The translations under genes and the position numbers were made by a program. Source: Hydractinia symbiolongicarpus (Eukaryota > Cnidaria > Hydrozoa > Anthoathecata > Hydractiniidae). From it: a DNA stretch of 64,000 nt. The stretch's first letter is position 1. Each line of letters starts with the position of its first letter. Below, piece by piece: positions 8,464 through 21,703 of this stretch. The stretch covers positions 10,525,001 to 10,589,000 of the forward strand of contig NC_079888.1 in assembly GCF_029227915.1 (NCBI RefSeq), read 5' to 3'. The notes under the pieces are model-generated. The model worked only from the letters and a program-made list of their open reading frames with translations. It was not told where the DNA came from and searched no databases.

Positions 8464-9733
8464 ATGACCTTTTAAGGCCTAATAAAAGCCGTACATGTAA
8501 ACTACATGGTTCCTCGCGCCTGCACAGGTTCCCATCGGTCTAGTCCTTCGAATCTCAATGGACTACGACGTGTGAAATCATTTTCGATTGCGTCAATGCT
8601 TTATAACACCGTGAACTCCATTTATAGGCTTTCAAACGCTGTCATATGACCTTTTACGGCCTAATAAAGACGTTACACATCAATCACGCCGTTCCACGTG
8701 CCTGCAAAGGTTTCCAACGGTCCAGTCCTTCCACTCTCAATAGACTGCATCGTCCCAAGTCGTTTTCCAGTGCGCCATTGTCCTATAACACCGTCAACTA
8801 CGTTTACAGACAATTAAAGGCAACGATATAGCCTTTTACGCCTAATAAAAGCCTTATACATAAATCACGTGCTTCCACGTGCCTGCGCAGGTTTCCAACA
8901 GAGTAGTAGCTCCACTCTCATTGGACTACGACGTTCCAAGTCGTTTTCCAGGGCGCCATTGTCTTATAACACTGTGAACTTCGTTTACAGCCCCTTAAAT
9001 GCTGTTATATGACCTTTTACGGCCTAATAAAAGCCTTACATGTAAACTACATGGTTCCTCGCGCCTGCACAGGTTCCTATCGGTCTAGTCCTTCGAATCT
9101 CAATGGACTGGGAAGTCCCAAGTCGTTTTCCAGTGCGCCATTGTCTTATAACACCAACAACTACGTTTAAAGAACTTTAAAAGCTGTTATATGACCTTTT
9201 ACTGAATCATAAAGGTTACACATAAACTACGTGGTTCCACGTGCCTCCGCAGGTTTCCAATGGTCTAGTCTTTCCACTGTCAGTGGACTAGGACGTGTGA
9301 AATCATTTTGCATTGCGTCAATGCTTTATAACACCGTCAACTAAATTTACAAGATCTTAAAGCCTGCTATATGACATTTTACGGTCTACTGAAGGCCTTA
9401 CATGTAAACTACATGGTTCCTCGCGCCTGCACAGGTTCCTATCGGTCTAGTCCTTCGAATCTCAATGGACTACGACGTGTGAAATCATTTTCCATTGCGT
9501 CAATGCTTTATAACACCGTGAACTCCATTTATAGGCCTTTATAGGCTGTGATGTAGCCTTTTACGGCTAATAAAGGCCTCACACATAAATCACGTGGTTC
9601 CAAGCCGATGCGAAGGTTCCCAACGGTCTAGTCCTTCCACTCTGAATGGTCTTCGTCGTCCTAAGTCGTTTTCCAGGGCGCCATTGTCTTATAACACTGT
9701 GAACTTCGTTTACAGCCCCTTAAATGCTGTTAT
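8464..9733 (+). repeat. Seven-monomer HOR, copy 1 (1270 bp)
   Basis: Seven monomers starting at 8464, 8646, 8829, 9009 and onward, repeated at offset 1270 from 9734. A diagnostic member carries CCTGCAAAGG (8646, 9916, 11186). In this copy the monomer at 9009 is a hybrid: its first half reads CTATCGGTCTAGTCCTTCG as in the unit at 9734, and its second half reads GGACTGGGAAGTCCC as in the unit at 10279. Confidence 0.9.
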
Positions 9734-11003
9734 ATGACCTTTTACGGCCTAATAAAAGCCTTACATGTAAACTACATGGTTCCTCGCGCCTGCACAGGTT
9801 CCCATCGGTCTAGTCCTTCGAATCTCAATGGACTACGACGTGTGAAATCATTTTCCATTGCGTCAATGCTTTATAACACCGTGAACTCCATTTATAGGCT
9901 TTTAAACGCTGTCATATGACCTTTTACGGCCTAATAAAGACGTTACACATCAATCACGCCGTTCCACGTGCCTGCAAAGGTTTCCAACGGTCTAGTCCTT
10001 CCACTCTCAATAGACTGCATCGTCCCAAGTCGTTTTCCAGTGCGCCATTGTCCTATAACACCGTCAACTACGTTTACAGACAATTAAAGGCAACGATATA
10101 GCCTTTTACGCCTAATAAAAGCCTTATACATAAATCACGTGCTTCCACGTGCCTGCGCAGGTTTCCAACAGAGTAGTAGCTCCACTCTCATTGGACTACG
10201 ACGTTCCAAGTCGTTTTCCAGGGCGCCATTGTCTTATAACACTGTGAACTTCGTTTACAGCCCCTTAAAGGCTTTTATATGACCTTTTACGGCCTAATAA
10301 AAGCCTTACACGTAAACTACATGGTTCCTCGCGCCTGCACAGGTTCCCAACTGTCTAGTCCATCCAATCTCAACGGACTGGGAAGTCCCAAGTCGTTTTC
10401 CAGTGCGCCATTGTCTTATAACACCAACAACTACGTTTAAAGAACTTTAAAAGCTGTTATATGACCTTTTAATGAATCATAAAGGTTACACATAAACTAC
10501 GTGGTTCCACGTGCCTCCGCAGGTTTCCAATGGTCTAGTCTTTCCACTGTCAGTGGACTAGGACGTGTGAAATCATTTTGCATTGCGTCAATGCTTTATA
10601 ACACCGTCAACTAAATTTACAAGATCTTAAAGCCTGCTATATGACATTTTACGGTCTACTGAAGGCCTTACATGTAAACTACATGGTTCCTCGCGCCTGC
10701 ACAGGTTCCTATCGGTCTAGTCCTTCGAATCTCAATGGACTACGACGTGTGAAATCATTTTCCATTGCGTCAATGCTTTATAACACCGTGAACTCCATTT
10801 ATAGGCCTTTATAGGCTGTGATGTAGCCTTTTACGGCTAATAAAGGCCTCACACATAAATCACGTGGTTCCAAGCCGATGCGAAGGTTCCCAACGGTCTA
10901 GTCCTTCCACTCTGAATGGTCTACGTCGTCCTAAGTCGTTTTCCAGGGCGCCATTGTCTTATAACACTGTGAACTTCGTTTACAGCCCCTTAAATGCTGT
11001 TAT
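9734..11003 (+). repeat. Seven-monomer HOR, copy 2 (1270 bp)
   Basis: Monomer starts at 9734, 9916, about 10099, 10279, 10461, 10641 and 10822. It is nearly identical to copy 1 outside the hybrid stretch near 8995-9105. Its second half (from about 10270) also has a near copy at 35296-36030, about 25.0 kb away. Confidence 0.92.
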
Positions 11004-11334
11004 ATGACCTTTTACGGCCTAATAAAAGCCTTACATGTAAACTACATGGTTCCTCGCGCCTGCACAGGTTCCCATCGGTCTAGTCCTTCGAATCTCAATG
11101 GACTACGACGTGTGAAATCATTTTCCATTGCGTCAATGCTTTATAACACCGTGAACTCCATTTATAGGCTTTTAAACGCTGTCATATGACCTTTTACGGC
11201 CTAATAAAGACGTTACACATCAATCACGCCGTTCCACGTGCCTGCAAAGGTTTCCAACGGTCTAGTCCTTCCACTCTCAATAGACTGCATCGTCCCAAGT
11301 CGTTTTCCAGTGCGCCATTGTCCTATAACACCGT
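11004..11334 (+). repeat. Seven-monomer HOR, copy 3 (partial)
   Basis: Continues the 1270 bp register for nearly two monomers and then changes at ACACCG near 11334, where GTGAACTCC replaces GTCAACTACG. The monomer in which it ends is therefore a recombinant. Confidence 0.88.
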
Positions 11335-12160
11335 GAACTCCATTTATAGGTCTTTATAGGCTGTGATGTAGCCTTTTACGGTCTACTGAAGGCCTTACAC
11401 GTAAATTACGTGGTTCCACGAGCCTGCGCAGGTTTCCAACAGTCTAGTCCTTCCACACTCAATAGACTGCGTCGTCCCAAGTCGTTTTCCAGTGCGCCAT
11501 TGTCCTATAACACCGTCAACTACGTTTACAGGCAATTAAAGGCAATGACATGGCCTTTTACGCCTAATAAAAGCCTTACACATAAATCACGTTGTTCTAC
11601 ATGCCTGCGCAGGTTTCCAAAAGAGTAGTAGCTCCACTCTCCTTGGACTACGACGTTCCAAGTCGTTTTCCAGGGCGCCATTATCTTATAACACCCTGAA
11701 CTACGTTTACAGACCTTTAAATACTAATATATGTCCTTTTACAGCCTCGTAAAGACCCTACACACACACTACGTGGTTCCACGTGCCTGCGCAGGTTTCC
11801 AACAGAGTATTCGCTTCACTCCCATTGGACTACGACCTTCCAAGTCGTTTTTCAGGGCGCCACTGTCTTATAACACCGTCAACTACGTTTACAGGCATTT
11901 AAAGGCTGCGATGTAGCCTTTTACCGCCTAATAAGGGCCTTACACGTAAATCACGTGGTTCCACGTGCCTGCACAAGTTCCAACAGAGTAGCCCCTCCAC
12001 TCTGAATGGTCTACCTAGTCCTAAGTCGTTTTTCAGTGCGCCATTGTCCTATAACACTGTCAACTACGTTTACAGGCAATTAAAGGCAACGATATAGGCT
12101 TTTACGCCTAATAAAAGCCTTACACATAAATCACGTTGTTCTACGTGCCTGTGCAGGTTT
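11335..12160 (+). repeat. Mixed satellite monomers with a one-monomer fusion
   Basis: Four to five monomers. The unit at 11731 starts like the ACACACAC subtype (as at 36756) and ends like the GAACTTTTACGACC subtype (as at 36938). The two are fused at CCTGCGCAGGTTTCCAAC (11786-11803), so one monomer has been lost relative to an arrangement with both units. The first part of this segment matches 36360-36835 at offset 25025. Confidence 0.88.
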
Positions 12161-12885
12161 CCAACAGAGTAGTAGCTCCACTCTCATTTGACTACGACGT
12201 TCCAAGTCGTTTTACAGGGCGCCATTGTCTTATAACACTGTGAACTTCGTTTACAGGCCTTTAAAGGCTGTTATATGACCTTTTACGGCCTAGTAAAAGC
12301 CTTACATGTCAACTACATGGTTCCTCGCGCCTGCACAAGTTCCCAACTGTCTAGTCCATCCAATCTCAACGGACTGGGATGTCCCAAATCGTTTTCCAGT
12401 GCCCCATTGTCTTATAACACCAACAACTACGTTTAAAGAACTAAGGCTGTTATGTGACCTTTTACGGAATCATAAAGGCCTTAAACATAAACTACGTGGT
12501 TCCACGTGCCTGTTCAGGTTTCCAACGGTCTAGTCTTTCCGCTCTCAATGGACTACGACGTTCAATGTCGTTTTCCAGTGCACCATTGCCTTATAACACC
12601 CTGAACTACGTTTACAGACCTTTAAATACTAATATATGTCCTTTTACAGCCTCGTAAAGACCCTACACACACACTACGTGGTTCCACGTGCCTGTGCAGG
12701 TTTCAAACTGTCTATTCCTTCCAATCTCAACGGACTACGACGTGTGAAATCATTTTCCATTGCGCCAATGCTTTATAACACCGTGAACTCCATTTACAGG
12801 CCTTTAAAGGCTGTTATATGAACTTTTACGACCTAATAAAGGCTTTACACATAAATCACGCCATTCAACGTGCCTGCGCAGGTTT
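12161..12885 (+). repeat. Four-monomer tandem duplication, copy 1 (725 bp)
   Basis: Repeated at offset 725 from 12886 with almost no visible difference, including rare shared variants such as the 3 bp shortened AAAGAACTAAGGC and GGCTTTACAC. Four monomers of about 181 bp. Confidence 0.92.
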
Positions 12886-13617
12886 CCAACAGAGTAGTAG
12901 CTCCACTCTCATTTGACTACGACGTTCCAAGTCGTTTTACAGGGCGCCATTGTCTTATAACACTGTGAACTTCGTTTACAGGCCTTTAAAGGCTGTTATA
13001 TGACCTTTTACGGCCTAGTAAAAGCCTTACATGTCAACTACATGGTTCCTCGCGCCTGCACAAGTTCCCAACTGTCTAGTCCATCCAATCTCAACGGACT
13101 GGGATGTCCCAAATCGTTTTCCAGTGCCCCATTGTCTTATAACACCAACAACTACGTTTAAAGAACTAAGGCTGTTATGTGACCTTTTACGGAATCATAA
13201 AGGCCTTAAACATAAACTACGTGGTTCCACGTGCCTGTTCAGGTTTCCAACGGTCTAGTCTTTCCGCTCTCAATGGACTACGACGTTCAATGTCGTTTTC
13301 CAGTGCACCATTGCCTTATAACACCCTGAACTACGTTTACAGACCTTTAAATACTAATATATGTCCTTTTACAGCCTCGTAAAGACCCTACACACACACT
13401 ACGTGGTTCCACGTGCCTGTGCAGGTTTCAAACTGTCTATTCCTTCCAATCTCAACGGACTACGACGTGTGAAATCATTTTCCATTGCGCCAATGCTTTA
13501 TAACACCGTGAACTCCATTTACAGGCCTTTAAAGGCTGTTATATGAACTTTTACGACCTAATAAAGGCTTTACACATAAATCACGCCATTCAACGTGCCT
13601 GCGCAGGTTTCCAACAG
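12886..13617 (+). repeat. Four-monomer tandem duplication, copy 2
   Basis: Second copy of the 725 bp unit. The join with copy 1 lies in a monomer that begins as the GAACTTTTACGACC subtype and continues as the AGTAGTAGCTCC subtype. The change of parent occurs within GCAGGTTTCCAACAGAGTA next to the palindrome at 12873-12882, as expected of unequal homologous exchange. Confidence 0.9.
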
Positions 13618-16600
13618 AGTATTCGCTTCACTCCCATTGGACTACGACCTTCCAAGTCGTTTTCCAGTGCGCCATTGTCCTATAACACCGTCAACTACGT
13701 TTACAGGCAATTAAAGGCAACGATATAGCCTTTTACGCCTAATAAAAGCCTTACACGTAAATCACGTGGTTCTACGAGCCTGCGCAGGTTTCCAACAGAG
13801 TAGTAGCTCCACTCTCATTGGACTACGACGTTCCAAGTCGTTTTCCAGGGCGCCATTGTCTTATAACACCAACAACTACGTTTAAAGAACTTTAAAGGCT
13901 GTTATATGACCTTTTACAGAATCATAAAAGATACACATAAACTACGTGGTTCCACGTGCCTCCGCAGGTTTCCAACGGTCATGTCTTTCCACTGTCAGTG
14001 GACTACGACGTTCCAAGTCGTTTTCCAGGGCGCCATTGTCTTATAACAACGTCAACTACGTTTACAGGCAATTAAAGGCAATGATATAGCCTTTTACGGC
14101 TAATAAAGGCCTCACACGTAAATTACGTGGTTCCACGAGCCTGCGCAGGTTTCCAACAGTGTAGTCCTTCCACACTCAATAGACTGCGTCGTCCCAAGTC
14201 GTTTTCCAGTGCGCCATTGTCCTATTACACCGTCAACTACGTTTACAGGCAATTAAAGGCAATGACATGGCCTTTTACGCCTAATAAAAGCCTTACACAT
14301 AAATCACGTTGTTCTACGTGCCTGCGCAGGTTTCCAACAGAGTAGTAGCTCCACTCTCATTGGACTACGACGTTCCAAGTCGTTCTACAGGGCGCCATTG
14401 TCTTATAACACCGTGAACTCCATTTACAGGCCTTTAAAGGCTGTTATATGAACTTTTACGACCTAATAAAGGCCTTACACATAAATCACGCCATTCCACG
14501 TGCCTGCGCAGGTTTCCAACAGAGTATTCGCTTCACTCCCATTGGACTACGACCTTCCAAGTCGTTTTTCAGGGCGCCACTGTCTTATAACACCGTCAAC
14601 TACGTTTACAGGCATTTAAAGGCTGCTATGTAGCCTTTTACCGCCTAATAAGGGCCTTACACGTTAATCACGTGGTTCCACGTGCCTGCACAAGTTCCAA
14701 CAGAGTAGCCCCTCCACTTTGAATGGTCTACCTAGTCCTAAGTCGTTTTCCAGTGCGCCATTGTCCTATAACACTGTCAACTACGTTTACAGGCAATTAA
14801 AGGCAACGATATACGCTTTTACGCCTAATAAAAGCCTTACACATAAATCACGTTGTTCTACGTGCCTGCGCAGGTTTCCAACAGAGTAGTAGCTCCACTC
14901 TCATTGGACTACGACGTTCCAAGTCGTTTTACAGGGCGCCATTGTCTTATAACACTGTGAACTTCGTTTACAGGCCTTTAAAGGCTGTTATATGACCTTT
15001 TACGGCCTAGTAAAAGCCTTACATGTAAACTACATGGTTCCTCGCGCCTGCACAAGTTCCCAACTGTCTAGTCCATCCAATCTCAACGGACTGGGATGTC
15101 CCAAATCGTTTTCCAGTGCCCCATTGTCTTATAACACCAACAACTACGTTTAAAGAACTAAGGCTATTATGTGACCTTTTACGGAATCATAAAGGCCTTA
15201 AACATAAACTACGTGGTTCCACGTGCCTGTTCAGGTTTCCAACGGTCTAGTCTTTCCGCTCTCAATGGACTACGACGTTCAATGTCGTTTTCCAGTGCAC
15301 CATTGCCTTATAACACCCTGAACTACGTTTACAGACCTTTAAATACTAATATATGTCCTTTTACAGCCTCGTAAAGACCCTACACACACACTACGTGGTT
15401 CCACGTGCCTGTGCAGGTTTCAAACTGTCTATTCCTTCCAATCTCAACGGACTACGACGTGTGAAATCATTTTCCATTGCGCCAATGCTTTATAACACCG
15501 TGAACTCCATTTACAGGCCTTTAAAGGCTGTTATATGAACTTTTACGACCTAATAAAGGCCTTACACATAAATCACGCCATTCAACGTGCCTGCGCAGGT
15601 TTCCAACAGAGTATTCGCTTCACTCCCATTGGACTACGACCTTCCAAGTCGTTTTCCAGTGCGCCATTGTCCTATAACACCGTCAACTACGTTTACAGGC
15701 AATTAAAGGCAACGATATAGCCTTTTACGCCTAATAAAAGCCTTACACATAAATCACGTGCTTCCACGTGCCTGCGCAGGTTTCCAACAGAGTAGTAGCT
15801 CCACTCTCATTGGACTACGACGTGTGAAATCATTTTCCATTGCGTCAATGCTTTATAACACCGTGAACTCCCTTTATAGGCCTTTATAGGCTGTGATGTA
15901 GCCTTTTACGGCTAATAAAGGCCTCACACATAAATCACGTGGTTCCAAGCCGATGCGAAGGTTCCCAACGGTCTAGTCCTTCCACTCTGAATGGTCTACG
16001 TCGTCCTAAGTCGTTTTCAAGGGCGCCATTGTCTTATAACACTGTGAACTTCGTTTACAGCCCCTTAAATGCTGTTATATGACCTTTTACGGCCTAATAA
16101 AAGCCTTACATGTAAACTACATGGTTCCTCGCGCCTGCACAGGTTCCCATCGGTCTAGTCCTTCGAATCTCAATGAACTACGACGTGTGAAATCATTTTC
16201 CATTGCGTCAATGCTTTATAACACCGTGAACTCCATTTATAGGCTTTTAAACGCTGTCATATGACCTTTTACGGCCTAATAAAGACGTTACACATCAATC
16301 ACGCCGTTCCACGTGCCTGCAAAGGTTTCCAAAGGTCTAGTCCTTCCACTCTCAATAGACTGCATCGTCCCAAGTCGTTTTCCAGTGCGCCATTGTCCTA
16401 TAACACCGTCAACTACGTTTACAGGCAATTAAAGGCAATGATATAGCCTTTTACGCCTAATAAAAGCCTTACACGTAAATCACGTGGTTCTACGAGCCTG
16501 CGCAGGTTTCCAACAGAGTAGTAGCTCCACTCTCATTGGACTACGACGTTCCAAGTCGTTCTACAGGGCGCCATTGTCTTATAACACCGTGAACTCCATT

Positions 16601-17713
16601 TACAGGCCTTTAAAGGCTGTTATATGAACTTTTACGACCTAATAAAGGCCTTACACATAAATCACGCCATTCCACGTGCCTGCGCAGGTTTCCAACAGAG
16701 TATTCGCTTCACTCCCATTGGACTACGACCTTCCAAGTCGTTTTTCAGGGCGCCACTGTCTTATAACACCGTCAACTACGTTTACAGGCATTTAAAGGCT
16801 GCTATGTAGCCTTTTACCGCCTAATAAGGACCTTACACGTAAATCACGTGGTTCCACGTGCCTGCACAAGTTCCAACAGAGTAGCCCCTCCACTCTGAAT
16901 GGTCTACCTAGTCCTAAGTCGTTTTCCTGTGCGCCATTGTCCTATAACACTGTCAACTACGTTTACAGGCAATTAAAGGCAACGATATAGGCTTTTACGC
17001 CTAATAAAAGCCTTACACATAAATCACGTTGTTCTACGTGCCTGCGCAGGTTTCCAACAGAGTAGTAGCTCCACTCTCATTGGACTACGACGTTCCAAGT
17101 CGTTTTACAGGGCGCCATTGTCTTATAACACTGTGAACTTCGTTTACAGGCCTTTAAAGGCTGTTATATGACCTTTTACGGCCTAGTAAAAGCCTTACAT
17201 GTAAACTACATGGTTCCTCGCGCCTGCACAAGTTCCCAACTGTCTAGTCCATCCAATCTCAACGGACTGGGATGTCCCAAATCGTTTTCCAGTGCCCCAT
17301 TGTCTTATAACACCAACAACTACGTTTAAAGAACTTTTAAGGCTGTTATGTGACCTTTTACGGAATCATAAAGGCCTTAAACATAAACTACGTGGTTCCA
17401 CGTGCCTGTTCAGGTTTCCAACGGTCCAGTCTTTCCGCTCTCAATGGACTACGACATTCAATGTCGTTTTTCAGGGCACCTTTGCCTTATAACACCCTGA
17501 ACTACGTTTACAGACCTTTAAATACTAATATATGTCCTTTTACAGCCTCGTAAAGACCCTACACACACACTACGTGGTTCCACGTGCCTGTGCAGGTTTC
17601 CAACTGTCTATTCCTTCCAATCTCAACGGACTACGACGTGTGAAATCATTTTCCATTGCGCCAATGCTTTATAACACCGTGAACTCCATTTACAGGCCTT
17701 TAAAGGCTGTTAT
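13543..17713 (+). repeat. 23-monomer HOR, copy 1 (4171 bp)
   Basis: Begins at a GAACTTTTACGACC monomer with CATTCAACG. Related units of that subtype stand at 13543, 15535, 17714, 19706 and 21704. The HOR is therefore built of an 11-monomer half (13543-15534, 1992 bp) and a related 12-monomer half (15535-17713, 2179 bp). It repeats from 17714 at offset 4171, with rare variants shared between copies (for example CCTATTACACC at 14221 and 18392). Confidence 0.92.
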
Positions 17714-20700
17714 ATGAACTTTTACGACCTAATAAAGGCCTTACACATAAATCACGCCATTCAACGTGCCTGCGCAGGTTTCCAACAGAGTGTTCGCTTC
17801 ACTCCCATTGGACTACGACCTTCCAAGTCGTTTTCCAGTGCGCCATTGTCCTATAACACCGTCAACTACGTTTACAGGCAATTAAAGGCAACGATATAGC
17901 CTTTTACGCCTAATAAAAGCCTTACACGTAAATCACGTGGTTCTACGAGCCTGCGCAGGTTTCCAACAGAGTAGTAGCTCCACTCTCATTGGACTACGAC
18001 GTTCCAAGTCGTTTTCCAGGGCGCCATTGTCTTATAACACCAACAACTACGTTTAAAGAACTTTAAAGGCTGTTATATGACCTTTTACAGAATCATAAAA
18101 GATACACATAAACTACGTGGTTCCACGTGCCTCCGCAGGTTTCCAACGGTCATGTCTTTCCACTGTCAGTGGACTACGACGTTCCAAGTCGTTTTCCAGG
18201 GCGCCATTGTCTTATAACAACGTCAACTACGTTTACAGGCAATTAAAGGCAATGATATAGCCTTTTACGGCTAATAAAGGCCTCACACGTAAATTACGTG
18301 GTTCCACGAGCCTGCGCAGGTTTCCAACAGTGTAGTCCTTCCACACTCAATAGACTGCGTCGTCCCAAGTCGTTTTCCAGTGCGCCATTGTCCTATTACA
18401 CCGTCAACTACGTTTACAGGCAATTAAAGGCAATGACATGGCCTTTTACGCCTAATAAAAGCCTTACACATAAATCACGTTGTTCTACGTGCCTGCGCAG
18501 GTTTCCAACAGAGTAGTAGCTCCACTCTCATTGGACTACGACGTTCCAAGTCGTTCTACAGGGCGCCATTGTCTTATAACACCGTGAACTCCATTTACAG
18601 GCCTTTAAAGGCTGTTATATGAACTTTTACGACCTAATAAAGGCCTTACACATAAATCACGCCATTCCACGTGCCTGCGCAGGTTTCCAACAGAGTATTC
18701 GCTTCACTCCCATTGGACTACGACCTTCCAAGTCGTTTTTCAGGGCGCCACTGTCTTATAACACCGTCAACTACGTTTACAGGCATTTAAAGGCTGCTAT
18801 GTAGCCTTTTACCGCCTAATAAGGGCCTTACACGTAAATCACGTGGTTCTACGTGCCTGCACAAGTTCCAACAGAGTAGCCCCTCCACTTTGAATGGTCT
18901 ACCTAGTCCTAAGTCGTTTTCCAGTGCGCCATTGTCCTATAACACTGTCAACTACGTTTACAGGCAATTAAAGGCAACGATATACGCTTTTACGCCTAAT
19001 AAAAGCCTTACACATAAATCACGTTGTTCTACGTGCCTGCGCAGGTTTCCAACAGAGTAGTAGCTCCACTCTCATTGGACTACGACGTTCCAAGTCGTTT
19101 TACAGGGCGCCATTGTCTTATAACACTGTGAACTTCGTTTACAGGCCTTTAAAGGCTGTTATATGACCTTTTACGGCCTAGTAAAAGCCTTACATGTAAA
19201 CTACATGGTTCCTCGCGCCTGCACAAGTTCCCAACTGTCTAGTCCATCCAATCTCAACGGACTGGGATGTCCCAAATCGTTTTCCAGTGCCCCATTGTCT
19301 TATAACACCAACAACTACGTTTAAAGAACTAAGGCTGTTATGTGACCTTTTACGGAATCATAAAGGCCTTAAACATAAACTACGTGGTTCCACGTGCCTG
19401 TTCAGGTTTCCAACGGTCTAGTCTTTCCGCTCTCAATGGACTACGACGTTCAATGTCGTTTTCCAGTGCACCATTGCCTTATAACACCCTGAACTACGTT
19501 TACAGACCTTTAAATACTAATATATGTCCTTTTACAGCCTCGTAAAGACCCTACACACACACTACGTGGTTCCACGTGCCTGTGCAGGTTTCAAACTGTC
19601 TATTCCTTCCAATCTCAACGGACTACGACGTGTGAAATCATTTTCCATTGCGCCAATGCTTTATAACACCGTGAACTCCATTTACAGGCCTTTAAAGGCT
19701 GTTATATGAACTTTTACGACCTAATAAAGGCCTTACACATAAATCACGCCATTCAACGTGCCTGCGCAGGTTTCCAACAGAGTAGTAGCTCCACTCTCAT
19801 TGGACTACGACGTGTGAAATCATTTTCCATTGCGTCAATGCTTTATAACACCGTGAACTCCATTTATAGGCCTTTATAGGCTGTGATGTAGCCTTTTACG
19901 GCTAATAAAGGCCTCACACATAAATCACGTGGTTCCAAGCCGATGCGAAGGTTCCCAACGGTCTAGTCCTTCCACTCTGAATGGTCTACGTCGTCCTAAG
20001 TCGTTTTCAAGGGCGCCATTGTCTTATAACACTGTGAACTTCGTTTACAGCCCCTTAAATGCTGTTATATGACCTTTTACGGCCTAATAAAAGCCTTACA
20101 TGTAAACTACATGGTTCCTCGCGCCTGCACAGGTTCCCATCGGTCTAGTCCTTCGAATCTCAATGAACTACGACGTGTGAAATCATTTTCCATTGCGTCA
20201 ATGCTTTATAACACCGTGAACTCCATTTATAGGCTTTTAAACGCTGTCATATGACCTTTTACGGCCTAATAAAGACGTTACACATCAATCACGCCGTTCC
20301 ACGTGCCTGCAAAGGTTTCCAACGGTCTAGTCCTTCCACTCTCAATAGACTGCATCGTCCCAAGTCGTTTTCCAGTGCGCCATTGTCCTATAACACCGTC
20401 AACTACGTTTACAGGCAATTAAAGGCAATGATATAGCCTTTTACGCCTAATAAAAGCCTTACACGTAAATCACGTGGTTCTACGAGCCTGCGCAGGTTTC
20501 CAACAGAGTAGTAGCTCCACTCTCATTGGACTACGACGTTCCAAGTCGTTCTACAGGGCGCCATTGTCTTATAACACCGTGAACTCCATTTACAGGCCTT
20601 TAAAGGCTGTTATATGAACTTTTACGACCTAATAAAGGCCTTACACATAAATCACGCCATTCCACGTGCCTGCGCAGGTTTCCAACAGAGTATTCGCTTC

Positions 20701-21703
20701 ACTCCCATTGGACTACGACCTTCCAAGTCGTTTTTCAGGGCGCCACTGTCTTATAACACCGTCAACTACGTTTACAGGCATTTAAAGGCTGCTATGTAGC
20801 CTTTTACCGCCTAATAAGGACCTTACACGTAAATCACGTGGTTCCACGTGCCTGCACAAGTTCCAACAGAGTAGCCCCTCCACTCTGAATGGTCTACCTA
20901 GTCCTAAGTCGTTTTCCAGTGCGCCATTGTCCTATAACACTGTCAACTACGTTTACAGGCAATTAAAGGCAACGATATAGGCTTTTACGCCTAATAAAAG
21001 CCTTACACATAAATCACGTTGTTCTACGTGCCTGCGCAGGTTTCCAACAGAGTAGTAGCTCCACTCTCATTGGACTACGACGTTCCAAGTCGTTTTACAG
21101 GGCGCCATTGTCTTATAACACTGTGAACTTCGTTTACAGGCCTTTAAAGGCTGTTATATGACCTTTTACGGCCTAGTAAAAGCCTTACATGTAAACTACA
21201 TGGTTCCTCGCGCCTGCACAAGTTCCCAACTGTCTAGTCCATCCAATCTCAACGGACTGGGATGTCCCAAATCGTTTTCCAGTGCCCCATTGTCTTATAA
21301 CACCAACAACTACGTTTAAAGAACTTTTAAGGCTGTTATGTGACCTTTTACGGAATCATAAAGGCCTTAAACATAAACTACGTGGTTCCACGTGCCTGTT
21401 CAGGTTTCCAACGGTCCAGTCTTTCCGCTCTCAATGGACTACGACATTCAATGTCGTTTTTCAGGGCACCTTTGCCTTATAACACCCTGAACTACGTTTA
21501 CAGACCTTTAAATACTAATATATGTCCTTTTACAGCCTCGTAAAGACCCTACACACACACTACGTGGTTCCACGTGCCTGTGCAGGTTTCCAACTGTCTA
21601 TTCCTTCCAATCTCAACGGACTACGACGTGTGAAATCATTTTCCATTGCGCCAATGCTTTATAACACCGTGAACTCCATTTACAGGCCTTTAAAGGCTGT
21701 TAT
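17714..21703 (+). repeat. 22-monomer HOR, copy 2 (3990 bp)
   Basis: Tracks copy 1 at offset 4171 up to about 19760 and at offset 3990 from about 19790. One monomer is missing: the unit starting at 19706 fuses the front of the 15535-type monomer to the back of the following one, across CCTGCGCAGG at 19761-19770. Confidence 0.92.
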
